Notes: generated from the sequence alone by a model not told the origin. Shown: positions 8,773 to 17,958, counted from the stretch's first letter. The stretch: 45,477 nt of DNA from Mariprofundus ferrooxydans PV-1 (GCF_000153765.1 NZ_DS022294.1:1254520-1299996); one strand, 5' to 3'. Made by a program: numbers and translations.

Positions 8773-9558
8773 ATGGGGAACTGGCAGTTTGGCATTGCGG
8801 ATGTCGCCGATATTACGGTAGTTGCTATCGTCGTATATTTCTTCCTGCGTCTGATTCGCGGCACGCGCGCGGTGCAGATGTTGATCGGCGTGGCTATTGT
8901 GGTGGTAGTTTACCAGTTAGCACGCGAGTTCGGCCTGTTTACGGTTGAATGGATATTCAGTCACTTTTTCTCGGCTTTCATCGTCATTCTGGTTGTGTTG
9001 TTTCAGCAGGAGATTCGCCGTGCCCTGATGCGGGTTGCTGTGAATCCGCTCTCGGGAGGCAGTGGCGCCGATGAGTCCACGATCGCGATGCTGGTGGAGT
9101 CCTCATTCGCTCTGGTGCATCGCGGTTGGGGTGGCCTGATTGTGATTGAGCTGGAGACAGGGCTTAGACATCTGTTTGATTCAGGCGTGGAGATGGATGC
9201 GCCCGTACAGCCGGATATGATTCAGGCGCTGTTCTGCCCTGATGCGCCCATGCATGACGGCGCCGTGGTTGTGGATGGCGGACGTGTGGTGGCAGCCAGA
9301 GTGCTGTTGCCTTTGGCTCAATCCAATGCCGTGTCGGGTGCTTATGGCACCCGTCATCGTGCCGCTGTCGGTTTGAGTGAAGAAACCGATGCGCTGGTTA
9401 TTGTGGTTTCTGAAGAAACAGGTGCGGTGCATCTGGTTGAGGAAGGTCAGATGGGTGAGGCGTTGAGCAGCAGGGCGCTGCATGATCGTCTCAAGCAGCG
9501 TCTGTCATCATTTCAGGTGAGCGCGCCGGCAAATGCAACGATTACAGGGGTTGATTGA
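8773..9558 (+). CDS. cdaA: Diadenylate cyclase CdaA (DisA_N domain, membrane-bound)
   Basis: CdaA makes the second messenger c-di-AMP from two ATP. Three transmembrane helices lie in the first ~80 residues, followed by the DAC domain. The catalytic 'DGAVVV' motif is at about residues 162-167 and the ATP-binding 'GTRHRAAVG' (RHR) at about 192-200, both intact. The protein is about 261 residues, normal for CdaA. The start chosen is ATG 8773, five bases after TAAGG; an in-frame GTG at 8767 overlaps that ribosome site. It shares a base with the ybbR start (TGATG at 9556-9560), and ybbR overlaps glmM. This reproduces the cdaA-cdaR-glmM arrangement best known from Firmicutes, where the neighbours modulate the cyclase. 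Confidence 0.92.
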   Translation: MGNWQFGIADVADITVVAIVVYFFLRLIRGTRAVQMLIGVAIVVVVYQLAREFGLFTVEWIFSHFFSAFIVILVVLFQQEIRRALMRVAVNPLSGGSGADESTIAMLVESSFALVHRGWGGLIVIELETGLRHLFDSGVEMDAPVQPDMIQALFCPDAPMHDGAVVVDGGRVVAARVLLPLAQSNAVSGAYGTRHRAAVGLSEETDALVIVVSEETGAVHLVEEGQMGEALSSRALHDRLKQRLSSFQVSAPANATITGVD

Positions 9559-10247
9559 TGCACCGTTTTATTGCGTTATTCCGACGTTATAATTTGCATT
9601 TCTGGGCTATTATGATTGCTATTGCGCTCTGGTTGCAGGTGCACGGGCAGGGTGAGGGTTCGCTGAGCATGGATGTGCCACTGCAGGTGCAGGGGCTGCC
9701 GGCGGATATGATGATTGTGAATGATTTCCCGGAGCACGTACGGGTGACTATCAAGGGGTTGCAGAGCCGGCTGAAGGAGTTGCGGCAGCAGGATTTGACC
9801 GTACCGCTGGATGTATCCGACCTGACGACGCCGGGTGTGGTTGAGCGTGGCATGCAACTATCTTCGGTGGTGTTGCCGACCGGATTGCGTATTGAGAAGG
9901 TGAAGCCGGAACGACTGCAGCTGCAGGTGGATCGCAGGGTGACACGATCTATACCGGTGCGTGCTCATTTTGAGCTACCTGAAGGATGGCAGGTGACACA
10001 AGTCAGCATAGAACCGAAGCAGGTGAAATTGACCGGGCCTGATGTCTGGCTGGAGGCGCTGCGCGAGGTGGAAACGACGGCCATTCGCCCTGAGTTGAAA
10101 GCAGGGCCAATTGAGGCAAAAACCGGCGTGGAAAGTCCGGCCGGAAAATCGATTCGCCTGGCCAACCTGAAGGTAGAGATTGTTGTGCGCGGAGTACTGG
10201 AGCGGCTACCGGCAACTGATAAAGGTGAAGGGGAGGGCGGTAAGTGA
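9558..10247 (+). CDS. YbbR-domain protein (CdaR-like regulator of CdaA)
   Basis: This protein of about 229 residues has one N-terminal membrane anchor ('LHFWAIMIAIALWLQV', about residues 11-27). Two YbbR-type beta repeats follow (about 35-115 and 120-205), with features such as 'VPLQVQGLP', 'VRVTIKGLQSRLKEL' and 'VKLTGPDVWLE'. In Bacillus and Listeria the equivalent CdaR/YbbR protein binds CdaA outside the cytoplasm and tunes c-di-AMP output; the same role is inferred here from family and synteny. ATG 9558 overlaps the cdaA stop and follows AGGGG at 9546-9550. The C-terminus overlaps the glmM GTG by four bases. Canonical proteins often have more YbbR repeats, so this is a short form. Confidence 0.82.
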   Translation: MHRFIALFRRYNLHFWAIMIAIALWLQVHGQGEGSLSMDVPLQVQGLPADMMIVNDFPEHVRVTIKGLQSRLKELRQQDLTVPLDVSDLTTPGVVERGMQLSSVVLPTGLRIEKVKPERLQLQVDRRVTRSIPVRAHFELPEGWQVTQVSIEPKQVKLTGPDVWLEALREVETTAIRPELKAGPIEAKTGVESPAGKSIRLANLKVEIVVRGVLERLPATDKGEGEGGK

Positions 10248-11587
10248 GGCGTTATTTTGGTACGGATGGGGTGCGCGGCACGGTTAATCAGGAGCCCATG
10301 TCGGCTGAATTTTCTCTGGTGCTGGGGCGAGCGGCCGGCCATGTGCTGACTCGGCATCTGGGCCATAAACCGCACATACTGATCGGCAAGGATACGCGGC
10401 TCTCCGGTTATATGATTGAATCGGCCCTGTGTGCCGGTTTGACCGCTCAGGGCATGAATGTATTGCTGGTGGGGCCCGTTCCGACGCCGGCGGTCGCCTA
10501 TCTGACCCGTAGTTTGCGGGCTGATGCCGGTGTGATGCTCTCTGCGTCACATAATCCGGCGGGCGATAACGGCATCAAGTTTTTTGCCGCCGACGGGTTC
10601 AAGCTGCCGGATGAGATTGAACTGGAGATTGAGCACTGTATTGATCATTTGCCGCCATTGCCGCCGGCATTGGAGATTGGCAAGGCTGCTCGAGTGGATG
10701 ATGCGCGGGGCCGTTATATCGAATTCCTCAAGTCGGCATTGCCGCGCGGTATGCGCTTTGATGGTCTGAAGGTGGTGATCGATTGCGCTAATGGTGCAGC
10801 TTACGATGTTGCACCGCGTATTCTACGTGAGCTCGGCTGTGAGGTGGTTGCTATGGCTGCCTCACCGGATGGTTTTAATATCAACCGGGACTGCGGCTCG
10901 ACCCACCCGGAGCGCATGACTCAGCGCGTGGTTGAATGCGGAGCCGATATCGGCCTGGCGCTCGACGGTGATGCGGATCGGCTGATTGCCTGCGATGCCC
11001 GTGGTCAGATTGTCGATGGCGACCGGGTGATTGCGATACTGGCAGAACATGCGGCAGCTCAGGGTGGGCTGACCGGTGGCGCAGTTGTGACGACACTGAT
11101 GAGCAATATGGGACTGGAGCGCTATCTCTCCGGACTCGGTCTTGCCATGCACAGAGCTGCCGTGGGTGATCGTTATGTCCTCGAGATGATGCGCGATACC
11201 GGCTGTAATATGGGCGGCGAGCAGTCAGGGCATATGATTATGCTGGATTACAATACGACGGGTGACGGCCTGATGACCGGATTGCAATTGCTGCTGGCGA
11301 TGTCCGAGCAGGGTAAGGCTCTGGCGGATATGGCTTCCGACATGCCGTTGTTTCCGCAGAAGCTGTGGAATATCGTTATGCCGGTGCGCAGGGATGTGAT
11401 GGCGGATGATGCTGTGTGTCTGTTGGTTGAGCAGGCCGAGGGGCGCCTGGGCGGTAACGGCAGGGTGAATGTGCGTATGTCCGGTACCGAGCCCAAGCTG
11501 CGTATCATGGTTGAAGCAGAGGATGAGACACTGATGCTGGATGTCGGCGAATCGCTGGTAGAGGCGATCAGCGCCCGTGTGTGTTGA
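10244..11587 (+). CDS. glmM: Phosphoglucosamine mutase
   Basis: GlmM interconverts glucosamine-6-phosphate and glucosamine-1-phosphate on the way to UDP-GlcNAc for peptidoglycan and LPS. The 447-residue length is standard. The phosphoserine loop 'MLSASHNPAGDNG' places the catalytic serine at residue 102. The metal site is 'LDGDADR', and the C-terminal phosphate-binding loop is 'RMSGTEPKLRIMVE'. The GTG start at 10244 lies within the ybbR stop (GTGA overlap), so the three genes are translationally coupled. GlmM is known to bind and inhibit CdaA in several bacteria, which makes this operon a link between wall precursor supply and c-di-AMP. It converges with yqgE; only a weak hairpin (GCGTCG/CGACGC near 11600-11630) lies between. 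Confidence 0.95.
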   Translation: MRRYFGTDGVRGTVNQEPMSAEFSLVLGRAAGHVLTRHLGHKPHILIGKDTRLSGYMIESALCAGLTAQGMNVLLVGPVPTPAVAYLTRSLRADAGVMLSASHNPAGDNGIKFFAADGFKLPDEIELEIEHCIDHLPPLPPALEIGKAARVDDARGRYIEFLKSALPRGMRFDGLKVVIDCANGAAYDVAPRILRELGCEVVAMAASPDGFNINRDCGSTHPERMTQRVVECGADIGLALDGDADRLIACDARGQIVDGDRVIAILAEHAAAQGGLTGGAVVTTLMSNMGLERYLSGLGLAMHRAAVGDRYVLEMMRDTGCNMGGEQSGHMIMLDYNTTGDGLMTGLQLLLAMSEQGKALADMASDMPLFPQKLWNIVMPVRRDVMADDAVCLLVEQAEGRLGGNGRVNVRMSGTEPKLRIMVEAEDETLMLDVGESLVEAISARVC

Positions 11588-11652
11588 TATAAGAGCCAGA
11601 GAAAAGCGTCGAATTAAAGTGGCGACGCCTGTCTGGTGATCGTCAGGTTTCT

Positions 11653-12228
11653 TCAGGCATGCCCAATCTGGCTGGATAGCTGACCACGTTCGATGCCCAT
11701 GCAACGTGCCGCGAAATCCCAGCGTTTTTCCGGTGGCTCCTGAAAAATAATCTGATGGCTGGCCGGGGCAATCAGCCAGCTGTTATCGCATAACTCCTGT
11801 TCCAGTTGCCCCGCGCCCCAACCGGCGTAGCCCAGTAACAGCATATAGTGCTCAGGGCCCTGGCCTCTGGCCAACTCTTCAAGCGCATCCCGTGATGCCG
11901 TCAGGTGCAGCTCCGGGCTTACCTGCATGGTAGAGTCATAAACATCCCAGCCATCATGCAGCAGAAAGCCCCGGAAGCCGTCCATCGGTCCGCCTTCATA
12001 TACTACCGGCTGTATCCGTTCATGGTTCTCGGCTGAACCTGTCTCGTACCGGATGCCCATGTCGTCGAAAATCTCGCCAAGAATAATATCGCGCGGTCGA
12101 TTGATGATCAGGCCAAGGCAGCCGTCCCGATCATGCTGACAGATCAGAACAACAGTATCCCTGAAATTCGGGTCCTGCAGGGAGGGTGTGGCGAGCAGAA
12201 TTTGTCCGGTGAGTCCATCAACCTGCAA
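11653..12228 (-). CDS. YqgE/AlgH family protein
   Basis: This 191-residue protein has the family features 'LTGQILLATPSLQDPNFRDTVVLICQHD' (seen in parts), 'GCLGLIINRP' and the C-terminal 'LLGYAGWGAGQLEQEL'. The family's biochemical function is not established, although AlgH was linked to alginate regulation in Pseudomonas. The start is TTG 12228, supported by AAGGAG about seven bases upstream; no ATG is placed as well. It lies 36 bases downstream of pdxA on the same strand and is likely the last gene of the lptD-surA-pdxA-yqgE series. In enterobacteria that position is held by rsmA/apaG, so the tail of the cluster differs. Confidence 0.9.
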   Translation of the reverse strand: MQVDGLTGQILLATPSLQDPNFRDTVVLICQHDRDGCLGLIINRPRDIILGEIFDDMGIRYETGSAENHERIQPVVYEGGPMDGFRGFLLHDGWDVYDSTMQVSPELHLTASRDALEELARGQGPEHYMLLLGYAGWGAGQLEQELCDNSWLIAPASHQIIFQEPPEKRWDFAARCMGIERGQLSSQIGHA

Positions 12229-12264
12229 AACAGTCTCCTTGCCTGACGGGCGCGATGTTATGAT

Positions 12265-13287
12265 TCAGGTTTTTGCAGTCGTCATGGTTGAAGCCATGCG
12301 GATGGCCGCAACCATGCTGGTGTAGGATACGCTCTGCGAGCCGACACGGTCAAGGGCGGTGCCGTGATCCACACTGGTGCGAATGAACGGTAAACCAAGC
12401 GTGATATTGACGGCATCACCGAAGCTAAGCGCTTTGAGCGGAATCAGGGCCTGATCGTGATAACAGCATACGATGGCATCAAATCGGGAGCGCTGGGAGG
12501 CGGAGAATAGCGTGTCTGCCGGTAGCGGCCCTGTGACATGGATGCCGCGCTTTTTTGCCAGCTCTGCAGCCGGAGTCAGAATGTCAATCTCTTCACGCCC
12601 GAAATGACCCTGTTCACCGGCATGCGGATTCAAACCGCACAGGCCGATATGAGGCTTCTCAATGGCAAAACGCTTACGCAGATCGTGCTCAACAATGCGC
12701 AGACCGTCCAGTGTACCATCAATCGACAGGGAAGCGGGCACATCGCTGATAGCAATATGCGTAGTGAGCAGGGCAACGCGCAACTGATCGCTGGCCAGCA
12801 TCATGACGTGATCCATATGGTCAGTGGCAAGTGATGCGTTTGACCTGGAGAGGTGAGCCAGAAACTCCGTATGCCCCGGAAACGTGAAGCCGGACTCGCG
12901 CAGCACGGCTTTCTCGATCGGGCCGGTAATCAGGGCTGCCGCTCTGTTGTCCAGGCAGGCCAGTGCCGCAGATTCAATACAGGTGATGACGGCACGGGCT
13001 GTGCCAGGGGACGGTTGTCCCGGGGTCACCGGATCCACAGCGACATTGGCGGCCAGCGGGTTCCAGCAGTGAAGGCGGGAGGTGTCAGAGCAGTCAATCT
13101 GTTGCAGATCTGCAGACTCCTTGATGATGACATCAATACCGATCAGGTCGGCGCGTTCGCGTAGCCATAATGCAGGGGCGGCAATGATACACTGTTTAAA
13201 GAGTTGCGGTGTATGTTGCCAGGCCCTGAGAATACAGTCAGTGCCGATGCCGGCAGGTTCCCCCGCCGTGATAAGTAATGGCTTCAT
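12265..13287 (-). CDS. pdxA: 4-hydroxythreonine-4-phosphate dehydrogenase
   Basis: PdxA oxidises 4-phosphohydroxy-L-threonine in pyridoxal phosphate biosynthesis, with NAD and a divalent metal. The protein has 340 residues, the normal length. It begins 'MKPLLITAGEPAGIGTD', characteristic of the family. Metal ligands sit in 'FPGHTEFLA', 'CGLNPHAGE' and 'CYHDQALIPLK'. The C-terminal 'FIRTSVDHGTALD' is typical. The ATG overlaps the surA stop by four bases, so it is translationally coupled to surA. The lptD-surA-pdxA order matches that of many gamma- and betaproteobacteria. Confidence 0.94.
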   Translation of the reverse strand: MKPLLITAGEPAGIGTDCILRAWQHTPQLFKQCIIAAPALWLRERADLIGIDVIIKESADLQQIDCSDTSRLHCWNPLAANVAVDPVTPGQPSPGTARAVITCIESAALACLDNRAAALITGPIEKAVLRESGFTFPGHTEFLAHLSRSNASLATDHMDHVMMLASDQLRVALLTTHIAISDVPASLSIDGTLDGLRIVEHDLRKRFAIEKPHIGLCGLNPHAGEQGHFGREEIDILTPAAELAKKRGIHVTGPLPADTLFSASQRSRFDAIVCCYHDQALIPLKALSFGDAVNITLGLPFIRTSVDHGTALDRVGSQSVSYTSMVAAIRMASTMTTAKT

Positions 13288-14996
13288 TTTGCCGGGACAG
13301 CGGCCATTTCTCGGGTGATTTTCCAGTCGCCGTCTGTTTTTTCCATCAGAAACAGTTTCAGGTCGCTACTGTTTGACTGGTCTGATTGGTAGTGCTGGGT
13401 AAATTCTATCCGCGCATGTGTTTTATCCAGCAGGGTAATTTTGATGTTGCTGAGCGTAATGCGGATATAGCGCTTGCCGGTGATGGCTTTGGTGCGTGCT
13501 GCCTTCCATGTTGTCAGGTCGGGAAAGCTTTTCGGGACAGTAAAATGGTTCGAGTAGTGTGAGAAATAGGCTTTGGCATCCTGCTTTTCCCAGGCACTCT
13601 TCCAACTGGCGAGTGAGGCCTTCAATTGGTTATCTGTTTGCGTTTCCTGTACTGCTTCACTGTCGCCTGACTCGATCGCTTGCGCACTGGCCTGGCTGGG
13701 ACATTTGCGGATATCAATGTTTGCCTCAGCCCTGAGTGAGGCTATCCAGCGCGGCAGCTGCTCCTGTGTTTCAACGTTGGTGAGAATCTGTTGAATCTGA
13801 TCACGATGGGCCTGCAGTGAATTCGGGTCGATATGTCGCCTGGCGACAATGCGGATAATATGAAACCCGAACGGGCTTTCAACGGGGCCGCTGGTTTCGC
13901 CCGGCTTCATGGCAAAAGCAGCTTTTTCGAAAGCAGGTACCATCGCGCCTTTTTTGAACCAGCCCAGATCGCCGCCGCGCTCAGCGCTCGGTCCTTGTGA
14001 GTCCTCTTTTGCGCGGACGGCAAACTGCGCGTCGCTGGCACCCTGCAGATCATGGGAGATGGCTTCGGCACGTTGGCGAATTTTGGCCTTGGTGGCGGCA
14101 TCAGCATAGGAAGGAACCTTTAGCAGGATATGGCGGGCGTGTACCTCATCATAGCTGACGCCTGTGTTTTGCGGGTCTTTCCAGCGTTCAGCCAGCACTT
14201 TCAAAATATGAAATCCGGATGGTGACCGAATCGGATCCGAAATTTGACCGACAGGCATCTCCAGCGCGGAAGCAAAACGTTGGGCAACGCCGCCCTGCAT
14301 AAACCAACCCATAACGCCCTGCTGTTGACGATCCGGGGACTCTGAATAGATGGCAACCATCTGGGCAAAGTCTTTGCCGGCGAGCAGCTGTTGATGAATG
14401 TTACGGATCTTCTGACGTGTTACGGCCAGTTGCTCAGGTGTGGGTTCGGAAGGCAGGGAGAGGAATAGCTGTGCCAGCTTCACCTCCCGGCGAGGTTTCG
14501 GATGCTCCAGGTATTTGCGGTAATACTCCTGCACGGCCTCTTCACTGACCTGGATTTTGCTACGAACCGCGACATTCACCAGTTTGTTCTTCAGAATCTG
14601 TTCGCGCAGGTTGCTGCGGTATTCATCATAGTGCATACCTTGCTGCTCCACCGCAGCTTTCAGCTGGTCGGGGGTCAGATTATTGCTGGCCGCCACATTC
14701 TTGATGGCATCGTCCAACTCCTCATCACTGACCTTTAACTCCAGCTTGCGCGCCTCCTGCTTTTGCAGGGTTTTAACAATGAGGCCGTCCAGGGAGCGTT
14801 GGTTCAACTCCGATGCGGCGGGGATGAATGTTGAGCCGCTCTGATGCAGTTGTGTCAACATGATTTGAGCATCCTGATCTACCTGGGAGCAGGTGATGGC
14901 TTCGTTATTGACGACAGCAGCGATCGAATCAAACTCTTCCGCCTGCGCGGGTGCGATCAATAGCAGCAAGCCTGCTAACAAGGTAATCAGATGCAT
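13284..14996 (-). CDS. surA: SurA-like periplasmic peptidyl-prolyl isomerase with extra C-terminal NTF2-like domain
   Basis: SurA is a periplasmic chaperone/isomerase for outer-membrane proteins including LptD. The start chosen is ATG 14996, with GGAGG a few bases upstream. It gives a clean signal peptide ('MHLITLLAGLLLLIAPAQA', cut after AQA). The frame is open upstream to 15140, but that part lacks signal features and runs into lptD. Domains: SurA N-terminal chaperone region (about 22-170), two parvulin-type PPIC domains (about 175-280 and 290-400), then about 450-570 a SnoaL/NTF2-like segment ('WKSAWEKQDAKAYFSHYSNHF' in outline, ending 'DGDWKITREM'). Ordinary SurA is about 430 residues and lacks this tail; similar domains end some L,D-transpeptidases (Cds6 type). 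It lies between lptD and pdxA. Confidence 0.88.
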   Translation of the reverse strand: MHLITLLAGLLLLIAPAQAEEFDSIAAVVNNEAITCSQVDQDAQIMLTQLHQSGSTFIPAASELNQRSLDGLIVKTLQKQEARKLELKVSDEELDDAIKNVAASNNLTPDQLKAAVEQQGMHYDEYRSNLREQILKNKLVNVAVRSKIQVSEEAVQEYYRKYLEHPKPRREVKLAQLFLSLPSEPTPEQLAVTRQKIRNIHQQLLAGKDFAQMVAIYSESPDRQQQGVMGWFMQGGVAQRFASALEMPVGQISDPIRSPSGFHILKVLAERWKDPQNTGVSYDEVHARHILLKVPSYADAATKAKIRQRAEAISHDLQGASDAQFAVRAKEDSQGPSAERGGDLGWFKKGAMVPAFEKAAFAMKPGETSGPVESPFGFHIIRIVARRHIDPNSLQAHRDQIQQILTNVETQEQLPRWIASLRAEANIDIRKCPSQASAQAIESGDSEAVQETQTDNQLKASLASWKSAWEKQDAKAYFSHYSNHFTVPKSFPDLTTWKAARTKAITGKRYIRITLSNIKITLLDKTHARIEFTQHYQSDQSNSSDLKLFLMEKTDGDWKITREMAAVPAK

Positions 14997-15105
14997 GAAG
15001 CCTCCAGTCGGATAAAAAAGGTGAAGTGTAGCATGTCGGAAGGCACCTGAATCAGGGTAGCTCGCATTCCGGCGGATTTTTAAACAGTGCGCAAGCATAG
15101 CGATC

Positions 15106-17238
15106 TTATGAACCGACGCTACCCAGCCCTTTGAACTCAAGCAATATGCGGAAGCCGAAATTGGATGCAGTGGTAGTGCCGCTGCGCCGATTAATGCGGT
15201 AGGCCTCCACCCCTGCAGTCCAGCAAGGATGTTTGTACTGTAACCCCAGTGTCGTCTGTTGGGAGAGCTTGAGCAGTGTATCGTACTGCCAGTTGGCGGT
15301 GGCCTGCCAGCGTGACTTCAGGTGGATACTGCCGTTGAGGTAGATCATTTGCGTGCGGGTGCTGTAGCGAGCATCGGTGAATGAGTAACCGGCATAGAGC
15401 GAGTTTCCGCCAATGCCGGTCAGACTGATATAGGAGTTGATTGTGGACCAGTAGCGATCGAAGGGATTGTACTGGCCGCTGCCATACAGGGCGATGCCGG
15501 TTGCCGGTTGCCAGATCATCTCACCCAGCAGGTTTGACAAGGGGTGGATCGGAACCTTCTTCAGGGCAGCATCGACGGTATTACGAGAGATATCATAGGC
15601 GGCGCCTGCACGGACAGTGAGCATGTCACGTGCGGCATCGCTGTTGTTATCTCTGGTTTGCAAACGATTTTCCAGAACCATGCTGACACGGTTGGTATTT
15701 TCGATTCGGTCGTAGCCGGAGAAGCGGTTGCCCGATAGCAGGTTGCTCCAGGAGACTAAGGCGAAGCCTGAATCAAAATTCGGCAGTGCGGACTGATTGG
15801 GGGCGTTGATATAATCATAGCGAAATATGGGTGAGATGACATGGCGCCAGTCACGGTTGGAACCGATCCGTTCAAAGTCGGAACGGACTTCGAGACTGGC
15901 CTCCTCTGCGGTTCTGGTCGGGCGGGAGTTGGTCAGTGCTGTTTGCTGCAGCCAGTAGCGCGTGTGTCGCACGCCGCCGCTCAATGTTGCACTGATGCCG
16001 CCGCCTTCAGATTCCCAGGGCAGTTCAACATAGGGGTGCAGATCCATGCGCCAGCCGGTTACGCCCGTTCGTCTGTCAAAGCGGGTGGTTTGCTGATCGA
16101 AATGGGCAATAAGATTCGGAAGAGCTTGCCACTGGCTGCTGCTTTGCAGGCGAGGCAGAATCTGCAGGGTGGTGGCATTGCTGGTCAGCAGCAGATCCTG
16201 CATATGTTGTGCCTGCAGAAACCAGTTGGTTCGGGTGTCGGCGACCTGCATCTGCTGGGAGAGGGTGGCGCTGCTTTGCAGGTAGCGTGAGCTGACAACG
16301 GCATTGCCGCCATAGTCGGCCAGGTAGTCGCGGTCGCTGATATGATCGGCGCTAATGTTGAACTGTGTATCTGCAGGGAGTTGCCACTGCACATCGGCTT
16401 CCAGCCGGCCTCTCAGTCTGCCGGTCACAGTGTCATGGATGCCTGCGGCGTTGAGCTTTTCATGGCCGAAGGTGGAGACGTGACGCAGTTCCGCTTCGCC
16501 CATCACGCCGCGTGCACTCATCCAGTGTGGCGTGAGTGTCGCATCCCAGTTTGCATAGGGGGCGAAATAGTAAGGGACGGCCAGCTCCGTGCCGCGCCGT
16601 TTGCCTGAGCCGAACGAGGGCATCAGCAGGCCGGATTTGCGCCGCAGCGATTGCTTCCACCAGGGGGCGTAAAGTACAGGCACCTGCCACAATTCAAGGC
16701 GGGGGTGCGTCGTGGTCAATGTGCCGTTCTCATTGTCGAGCAGGGCATGGCTGGCAGCGATGCGCCATGACTCCTCATCGGCCGGACAAGTCGAATAGAG
16801 GACATGATCCGCCTCGAATCGCTGGTCATCAATACGTTTGACATTTTCGGCCTGCAGGCGCTCGCCGCTTGGCATCGTGATGGTGGCATGTTGCATGTTA
16901 CCGGTCTTGCTCTGTGTCTGTATTTGAGCGCTGTCGGCGTGAATGGTGGCCTGCGGTGAGCGGATGACCACATGGCCGCGGGCTTCCATGATATGCTCTT
17001 TGGTGCGATAAGTGACCTCATCGGCGATCAGTGTTTCCGACGGACGTTTGATGATGACATGACCTGTGGCGATGACGACGCCGTCTGCTCCACGTGTCAT
17101 CTGATCAGCATTGATATCCACCGGAGCGGCAGTAGCAGGCATGCCGTGCAATAGCAGTAGCATGACTGTCAGTGAGAACGTCCTTAGCCGCAGGGTGCAG
17201 TGAGGAAGGTGGCGGCACAAGGCAGGCTTACCCGACAA
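15106..17238 (-). CDS. lptD: LPS-assembly protein LptD
   Basis: LptD is the outer-membrane beta-barrel that, with LptE, places LPS in the outer leaflet. The 710-residue form has a signal peptide (hydrophobic 'FSLTVMLLLLHGMPATAA'), an OstA/LptA-like N-terminal jelly-roll ('INADQMTRGADGVVIATGHV' onwards, about 42-190) and a long barrel region. The block 'VPVLYAPWWKQSLRRKSG' is typical, as is the terminal barrel strand 'NFGFRILLEFKGLGSV'. The start is uncertain: TTG at 17238 is the longest option, and TTG or other codons within the next 20 codons would still leave a signal sequence. No strong ribosome site is seen. Its gene follows ubiG by 15 bases, and surA begins 109 bases further on. Confidence 0.92.
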   Translation of the reverse strand: MSGKPALCRHLPHCTLRLRTFSLTVMLLLLHGMPATAAPVDINADQMTRGADGVVIATGHVIIKRPSETLIADEVTYRTKEHIMEARGHVVIRSPQATIHADSAQIQTQSKTGNMQHATITMPSGERLQAENVKRIDDQRFEADHVLYSTCPADEESWRIAASHALLDNENGTLTTTHPRLELWQVPVLYAPWWKQSLRRKSGLLMPSFGSGKRRGTELAVPYYFAPYANWDATLTPHWMSARGVMGEAELRHVSTFGHEKLNAAGIHDTVTGRLRGRLEADVQWQLPADTQFNISADHISDRDYLADYGGNAVVSSRYLQSSATLSQQMQVADTRTNWFLQAQHMQDLLLTSNATTLQILPRLQSSSQWQALPNLIAHFDQQTTRFDRRTGVTGWRMDLHPYVELPWESEGGGISATLSGGVRHTRYWLQQTALTNSRPTRTAEEASLEVRSDFERIGSNRDWRHVISPIFRYDYINAPNQSALPNFDSGFALVSWSNLLSGNRFSGYDRIENTNRVSMVLENRLQTRDNNSDAARDMLTVRAGAAYDISRNTVDAALKKVPIHPLSNLLGEMIWQPATGIALYGSGQYNPFDRYWSTINSYISLTGIGGNSLYAGYSFTDARYSTRTQMIYLNGSIHLKSRWQATANWQYDTLLKLSQQTTLGLQYKHPCWTAGVEAYRINRRSGTTTASNFGFRILLEFKGLGSVGS

Positions 17239-17253
17239 AGCAAACGATGACCG

Positions 17254-17958
17254 TCAGGCGGGCTTGACGGCAAAACCGAGATAGTTGACCGAGAGGTCAT
17301 CGCTGAGCGCGAAATGGTCGGACAGCAGGGCATAGCTGATGCCGCGCAGATCCCTGATTTCCAGTCGTGCGTCGCGCAGGGCGATGTTCATTTCCGAGGG
17401 TTTAATGAATTTTGCATACTCATGGGTTCCCTTCGGCAGCCAGCCGAGTACGTATTCGGCGCCGAGGATGGCCTTGATATAGGCGACGGGCGTACGGTTA
17501 AGCGTGGCGAAGAAAAACAGTCCGCCCGGCTTGATCATCGATGCACAGGCGGCCACGGTACGTGGTACATCCGGCACATGTTCCAGCACTTCCAAACAGG
17601 TCACGGCATCGTAGTGCTCTGCATGGTTGGTTGCCCAGCTCTGGGCATCATCTTCCACATACTCTACGTGGACGCCGGATTGTTCGCTATGCAGACGCGC
17701 GATGGTGAGGGCTTTCGGCGAGCGATCGATACCGGTGACGCAGGCGCCGCGGGCGGCCATGTTTTCGGCCAGCAATCCGCCACCGCAGCCGACATCAAGG
17801 ATGGCGGCATTCTGCAAGGGCAGCTGTTTGTCGATGTAGTCCAGACGAAGGGGATTAATGCGATGCAGCGGCTTGAACTTGCCAAGCGGATCCCACCACT
17901 CCTCGGCCATGGCCTCAAACTTTGCAATTTCGCTGGTATCATAATGTTGGGCATGCAT
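17254..17958 (-). CDS. ubiG: Ubiquinone biosynthesis O-methyltransferase
   Basis: UbiG performs both O-methylations in ubiquinone synthesis with SAM. The protein has 234 residues. It begins 'MHAQHYDTSEIAKFEAMAEEWWDP', where 'EIAKFEAMAEEWWDP' is a family signature. The SAM-binding motif I is 'ILDVGCGGGLLAENMA' (about 50-65). Motif 'CLEVLEHVPD' and 'FFATLNRTPVAY' follow, and the C-terminal 'LGFAVKPA' is also typical. Presence of UbiG indicates a ubiquinone-based respiratory chain. The gene diverges from the dppB-like gene; the 153-base gap (17959-18111) should hold both promoters, but I found no clear -35/-10 pair. Confidence 0.95.
   Translation of the reverse strand: MHAQHYDTSEIAKFEAMAEEWWDPLGKFKPLHRINPLRLDYIDKQLPLQNAAILDVGCGGGLLAENMAARGACVTGIDRSPKALTIARLHSEQSGVHVEYVEDDAQSWATNHAEHYDAVTCLEVLEHVPDVPRTVAACASMIKPGGLFFFATLNRTPVAYIKAILGAEYVLGWLPKGTHEYAKFIKPSEMNIALRDARLEIRDLRGISYALLSDHFALSDDLSVNYLGFAVKPA

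Noticed and set aside
11588-11652. Terminator between glmM and yqgE
   Set aside because: The GCGTCG/CGACGC stem has an 11-base loop and no T-run in either direction.
16716-17021. Overlapping frames inside lptD, glmM and rnr on the opposite strand
   Set aside because: No ribosome sites, no domains, amino-acid content typical of shadow frames.
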